Below, one piece after another: positions 61,081 through 64,000 of a DNA stretch of 64,000 nucleotides. Numbering within the stretch: position 1 is the stretch's first letter; every line of letters starts with the position of its first letter. The position numbers and the translations under genes were made by a program. The notes under the pieces are model-generated. The model was not told the DNA's origin. It made no database searches and was given only the letters and a program-made list of their open reading frames with translations. Origin of the DNA: Scylla paramamosain (lineage: Eukaryota > Arthropoda > Malacostraca > Decapoda > Portunidae); assembly GCF_035594125.1 (NCBI RefSeq), contig NC_087166.1, forward strand, positions 22,371,266 through 22,435,265. Direction: 5' to 3'.

Positions 61081-61490
61081 AGCACACCGTTGCAGGCCGG
61101 AGCTCCGCCAATATGTACAATATCCAAGCTCTCAACGGGACTTCAGAACACTGCATTACATTTCACGACACGAGGTAGGGTGGGGCAGCAATCCGTCTCG
61201 CTTACAACAACGCCAAAGAGTCAATGACTATGTGGCGCATTTTGGCTGTCTCGTTACACTGGTGGCATTAAACTTCACTTCATTACTCTTGGCCAGTCTG
61301 CGTGGAAGGATTGCGGCGTGTATGTATGCGTGAATGATTACTGTGTATGTATGCGTGGATGGTTGTTTCATTGACGCACGGGAGAATCATCGGGAAATTC
61401 GGAAAAAAAAAAAAATTATCTTTATTTTAAACAGTGAGCAAGTGTAGTTCTGGGAAGTCTTGGGAAGCTGTGTGTGTGTTGCAATGTATT
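61081..61490. other. Unique spacer, nothing recognised
   Basis: High-complexity. A TGTATGTATGCGTG word repeats at 61320-61365. Confidence 0.4.
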
Positions 61491-61493
61491 TGT

Positions 61494-61665
61494 TACGTCA
61501 ACGAAAGCTTAATTACGTCACTGCATACACTCCCTACGTCACTGAGGCGAGTTGTTACGTCACTGAAGGGGCAAGCTAACGTCACTGCAAGGTCTAGTTT
61601 ATTAACGTCGCGGAGGCCGCTAGATAACGTCACTGCATGAGCCAATTGCGTCACTGAAGGCTCTG
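61494..61665. promoter_or_regulatory. Array of eight CRE-like ACGTCA sites, ~21-bp spacing
   Basis: ACGTCA or a one-base variant starts at 61495, 61515, 61536, 61557, 61579, 61605 (ACGTCG), 61627 and 61648 (GCGTCA). Steps are 20, 21, 21, 22, 26, 22 and 21 bp. Six sites continue as CACTG followed by CATG, AGG or AAG, while the linkers between cores are poorly conserved. TTACGTCA is the complement of TGACGTAA, a CREB/ATF-type site. A decayed minisatellite is the plain alternative; selective conservation of the cores argues for possible binding function. Confidence 0.5.
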
Positions 61666-61799
61666 ATTAAGTTAATGATTAGTAGTTACCGAAAATATAA
61701 ATCAGTCACGATATTTTAGCCAGCCACCTCTCATCCTCCCCCCGGTGCCTACCCAGCCTCACTACCTTCATCACCTTCCCGACTCCAGACACCCACTTG

Positions 61800-62045
61800 A
61801 GCAAAGACGGCGGCGGGATCAATAAACTGTTTAATTAAGATGCCGTTCGGGTGCCGCGAGAAGAATGTCTGGGTGCCCATCAGCGCAACACACTACGTAA
61901 TTAATGCTCCTCCCGCCGTGCGCCATCATCGCCTGTCACGCCGCCTGCGGATCCCAAGTTTGCGCCGCGCCGCCACGGGACAGACGACGCGGAGGTGGGT
62001 GTCACGCGCTGGAACTTCATGTCAGGCAGGTTTGGTGACGCGCGG
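61800..62045. other. CpG-rich high-complexity island
   Basis: Includes TTAATTAAGATGCCG and TACGTAATTAATGCTCC flanking a CpG-rich core. Open in one frame on each strand with no domain. Candidate regulatory or exon island. Confidence 0.3.
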
Positions 62046-62141
62046 GATGGAATGGGATGGGATGGTGTGTGTGTGTTGAATGCTGAGCGAGCGTGGGTGT
62101 TGATGGGATGGGTGTCGGAATGAGCGTTTTGTTTGGCAGTG

Positions 62142-62185
<44 letters not shown>
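62142..62185. repeat. (GT)n microsatellite, ~44 bp
   Basis: Pure GT run. Confidence 0.97.
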
Positions 62186-62186
<1 letters not shown>

Positions 62187-62299
62187 AGCGCGCCAATGTA
62201 GCAGTATAATGTTATGGGTGTTTTACCGACTAAGAACTTCAAGTAAAAGATTCTAATAACATCCATAGCATGCCAAGGAATATTCAGACACCGGTGCAT

Positions 62300-62470
62300 T
62301 TTAATATAAAAAGGATGGTGGTGACAGATGCACCACGCAGGAGAGAGAGACGAAGACCCTGGGGAAGCTTTGTAGTGAGAGAAGACCCTGTAATGGATGA
62401 CACTGAAGGCGCAGAAGACGGAGCACGTTGGAGAAGCCTGATCCGTGGCGACACCTGACGGGAGCAGCCT
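62300..62470 (+). mobile_element. Endonuclease/reverse-transcriptase element: C-terminal relic
   Basis: The + frame from about 62309 reads KRMVVTDAPRRRERRRPWGS, then VREDPVMDD, then AEDGARWRSLIRGDT and a stop at 62458. This matches the C-terminal tail common in RTE-like and related ORF2 proteins (RGRPxxRWxDxVREDM...AEDRARWRxLIRxADP). The expected W and several conserved residues are changed and everything upstream is missing, so it is a dead fragment. Confidence 0.65.
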
Positions 62471-63160
62471 AAATAAAGTGCATTGTGGGTCCTAGCCTGG
62501 GATACGCGTAGACCAAGGCAGGGAGGCACGCTCTGATACCGCTAACCACCACCACCACCACCAATCATCGTAATTTTCACGTCCCTATGCCTTAAGACTT
62601 CCTATGCTGACCACCTTCCATTCTAACCAGCAAGAATGAAGAGGTCCAATAAACGAAATAAAAAAAAAAAAAAAACTCAAGAAATGTAAAACGGAAGAAA
62701 TAAAATTGTTAGGAATGACAGCGCGGCATCTGTACAGTTTCCCGGCCATGCTGCGTCACCGGCTAGCACGACACAAGATCTTTCAATACACACCTTGAAT
62801 AAAGTCGAAATACACTCTTTACTTTTTCAACATACCTAGTGGGAAGTTGAGATCGGCCTACAGAAGGGTCTTGGCGGTTCCTTTCCATCTTGAACACATT
62901 AGAGACAGAGTTCACACACACACGCACACACACACGGTTATCACACAACGCACGCGGCGGCAATGAGTGGCTCAGGCTGGCTAGAATGAATCACGCTGCT
63001 TCGGCTCACTGTCTCGAACCCGCTCGGTGCTTGAATGATACAATAAAGCAGCGAGTGATGATTTAAAAAGCGGAAAAAAGGCTTGACATTGATAACTTAC
63101 CTTAAATCTATTCGATTCTCTTAAGTAACATTCTTTATTTGCAGTGTAGATGCTTAATAA
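62471..63160. other. Unique spacer, nothing recognised
   Basis: Contains (CAC)n at 62545-62565 and a poly-A at 62659-62675. No gene or family is recognised. Confidence 0.4.
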
Positions 63161-63290
63161 GAACAAAAGAAAATAGGGGAAGGTGCAAGAAGCCGTCAGC
63201 CTCACACGTAGCAGTCCCCGATTGGATCACAACTACATACATCATCTCCATCCATAAGTCTGTCCAATGATGATGTTTATATAATTAGAA
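63161..63290 (-). mobile_element. LINE-a 3' end fragment
   Basis: GAACAAAAGAAAATAGGGGA, AGGTGCAAGAAGCCGTCAGC and CACACGTAGCAGTCCCCG (63161-63219) follow the antisense 3' terminus of the 25661 copy. The ATCTCCATCCATAAGTCTGT word (63245-63264) corresponds to the end of its ORF2. Confidence 0.8.
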
Positions 63291-63312
63291 ATATATAAAA
63301 CTTGACAAGGAT

Positions 63313-63528
63313 GGAGAGAGAGAGAGAGAGAGAGTAGGGTTACCAGTACAGAGGCAGATCAATCTTCCATGTCACACACACACACACACACACACACTAA
63401 ATCTGGTCTCGATTCGAGTGTATCCCAGATTTAGGGAAGATCAAGAAAGGGTCAAGCAGTCACGTGACCCAAACAACAGTTGTATGTATGTATGTATGTA
63501 TATATGCATTATGTATGAGCATGCGAGC

Positions 63529-63567
<39 letters not shown>

Positions 63568-63767
63568 AGCGGTAGGTGTTTGCATATGTAAACACGCATC
63601 TGAATACATTAAGTAGCCAAGTAATCACGTATGTATGTATGTATATGTATGTATGTGTGCATGCATGTAGCGTGGAGGGACAAACTGCACACAAAGAACA
63701 CTCTATGAACTTTACCCTTGAGATAACTCAATGAATGAGCATGACTTGGGAACATTAGTATGCCATT

Positions 63768-63811
<44 letters not shown>

Positions 63812-63830
63812 CACACACACAGGCACACAC
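63313..63830. repeat. Cluster of short GA, CA, GT and TATG arrays
   Basis: (GA)n 63313-63335, (CA)n 63373-63398, (TGTA)n 63481-63500, (GT)n 63532-63562, (TATG)n 63629-63655 and (CA)n with two interruptions 63771-63830. Confidence 0.93.
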
Positions 63831-64000
63831 ACATACATTCTACTACATCATCATTACAATTTGTTACTCCTTCTTTTCATTTACATTATTTTTTCATTAA
63901 CCTCCCCTTGCATTACGCCACCCACGCCTGCACAAGCGCTGCATTCATCTGACATTCATCCAACTTTCCTCTGGGGGACTCCATCAAATTTCCTGTTCGT

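Overview
This window looks like intergenic or intronic DNA from a crustacean, most likely a decapod. No complete protein-coding gene can be supported. The clues to the organism are the very high density of long perfect (GA)n/(CT)n and (CA)n/(GT)n arrays (27 GA/CT arrays of about 48-170 bp, about 2.5 kb by hand tally), long single-strand purine or pyrimidine tracts, decayed CR1/Jockey-like non-LTR retrotransposon pieces, and a 3'-end repeat (core GCCTACACGTGGCAGTCCC) that I remember as common in decapod DNA. The assignment is inference, since no diagnostic gene is present.

Layout: 1-6.7 kb holds a purine tract, a reversed MITE copy, a 20-bp minisatellite with a decayed CAGT-rich shoulder, CAC/TAC-rich DNA and a possible SINE/RTE core. 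6.7-17 kb is dominated by GA/CT arrays, kilobase purine/pyrimidine tracts, a (TA)50 array and five MITE copies, three of them in tandem. 17-29 kb holds a reverse transcriptase relic, a tRNA-derived SINE, several low-copy tandem arrays with 100-170 bp units, LINE 3' ends, a 17-copy 40-bp minisatellite and a high-complexity island with POU/homeodomain-like sites. 29-38 kb holds a second SINE, a second MITE type, more tandem arrays and CpG-rich islands. 38-40.3 kb is an almost pure pyrimidine tract. 40.5-46 kb holds a degenerate ~32-bp minisatellite split by (TA)56, two tandem arrays, a Z-DNA-prone segment, a LINE 3' end and a third SINE type. 46-56 kb holds another MITE, LINE reverse transcriptase relics, a 1.2-kb purine tract ending in a (GGGCA)n quadruplex-prone block, and two tandem arrays. 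56-64 kb holds compound microsatellites, a SINE, a MITE inserted inside an older tandem array, an eight-copy array of CRE-like ACGTCA sites about 21 bp apart, and the C-terminal relic of an endonuclease/reverse-transcriptase element.

The main signals are: (1) a ~205-228 bp TIR element present nine times; (2) the ACGTCA array; (3) many independent low-copy tandem arrays with similar unit size, some carrying a microsatellite at the same place in each unit; (4) isolated high-complexity islands that could be regulatory. Nearly all long open frames are products of simple repeats or strand-biased composition.
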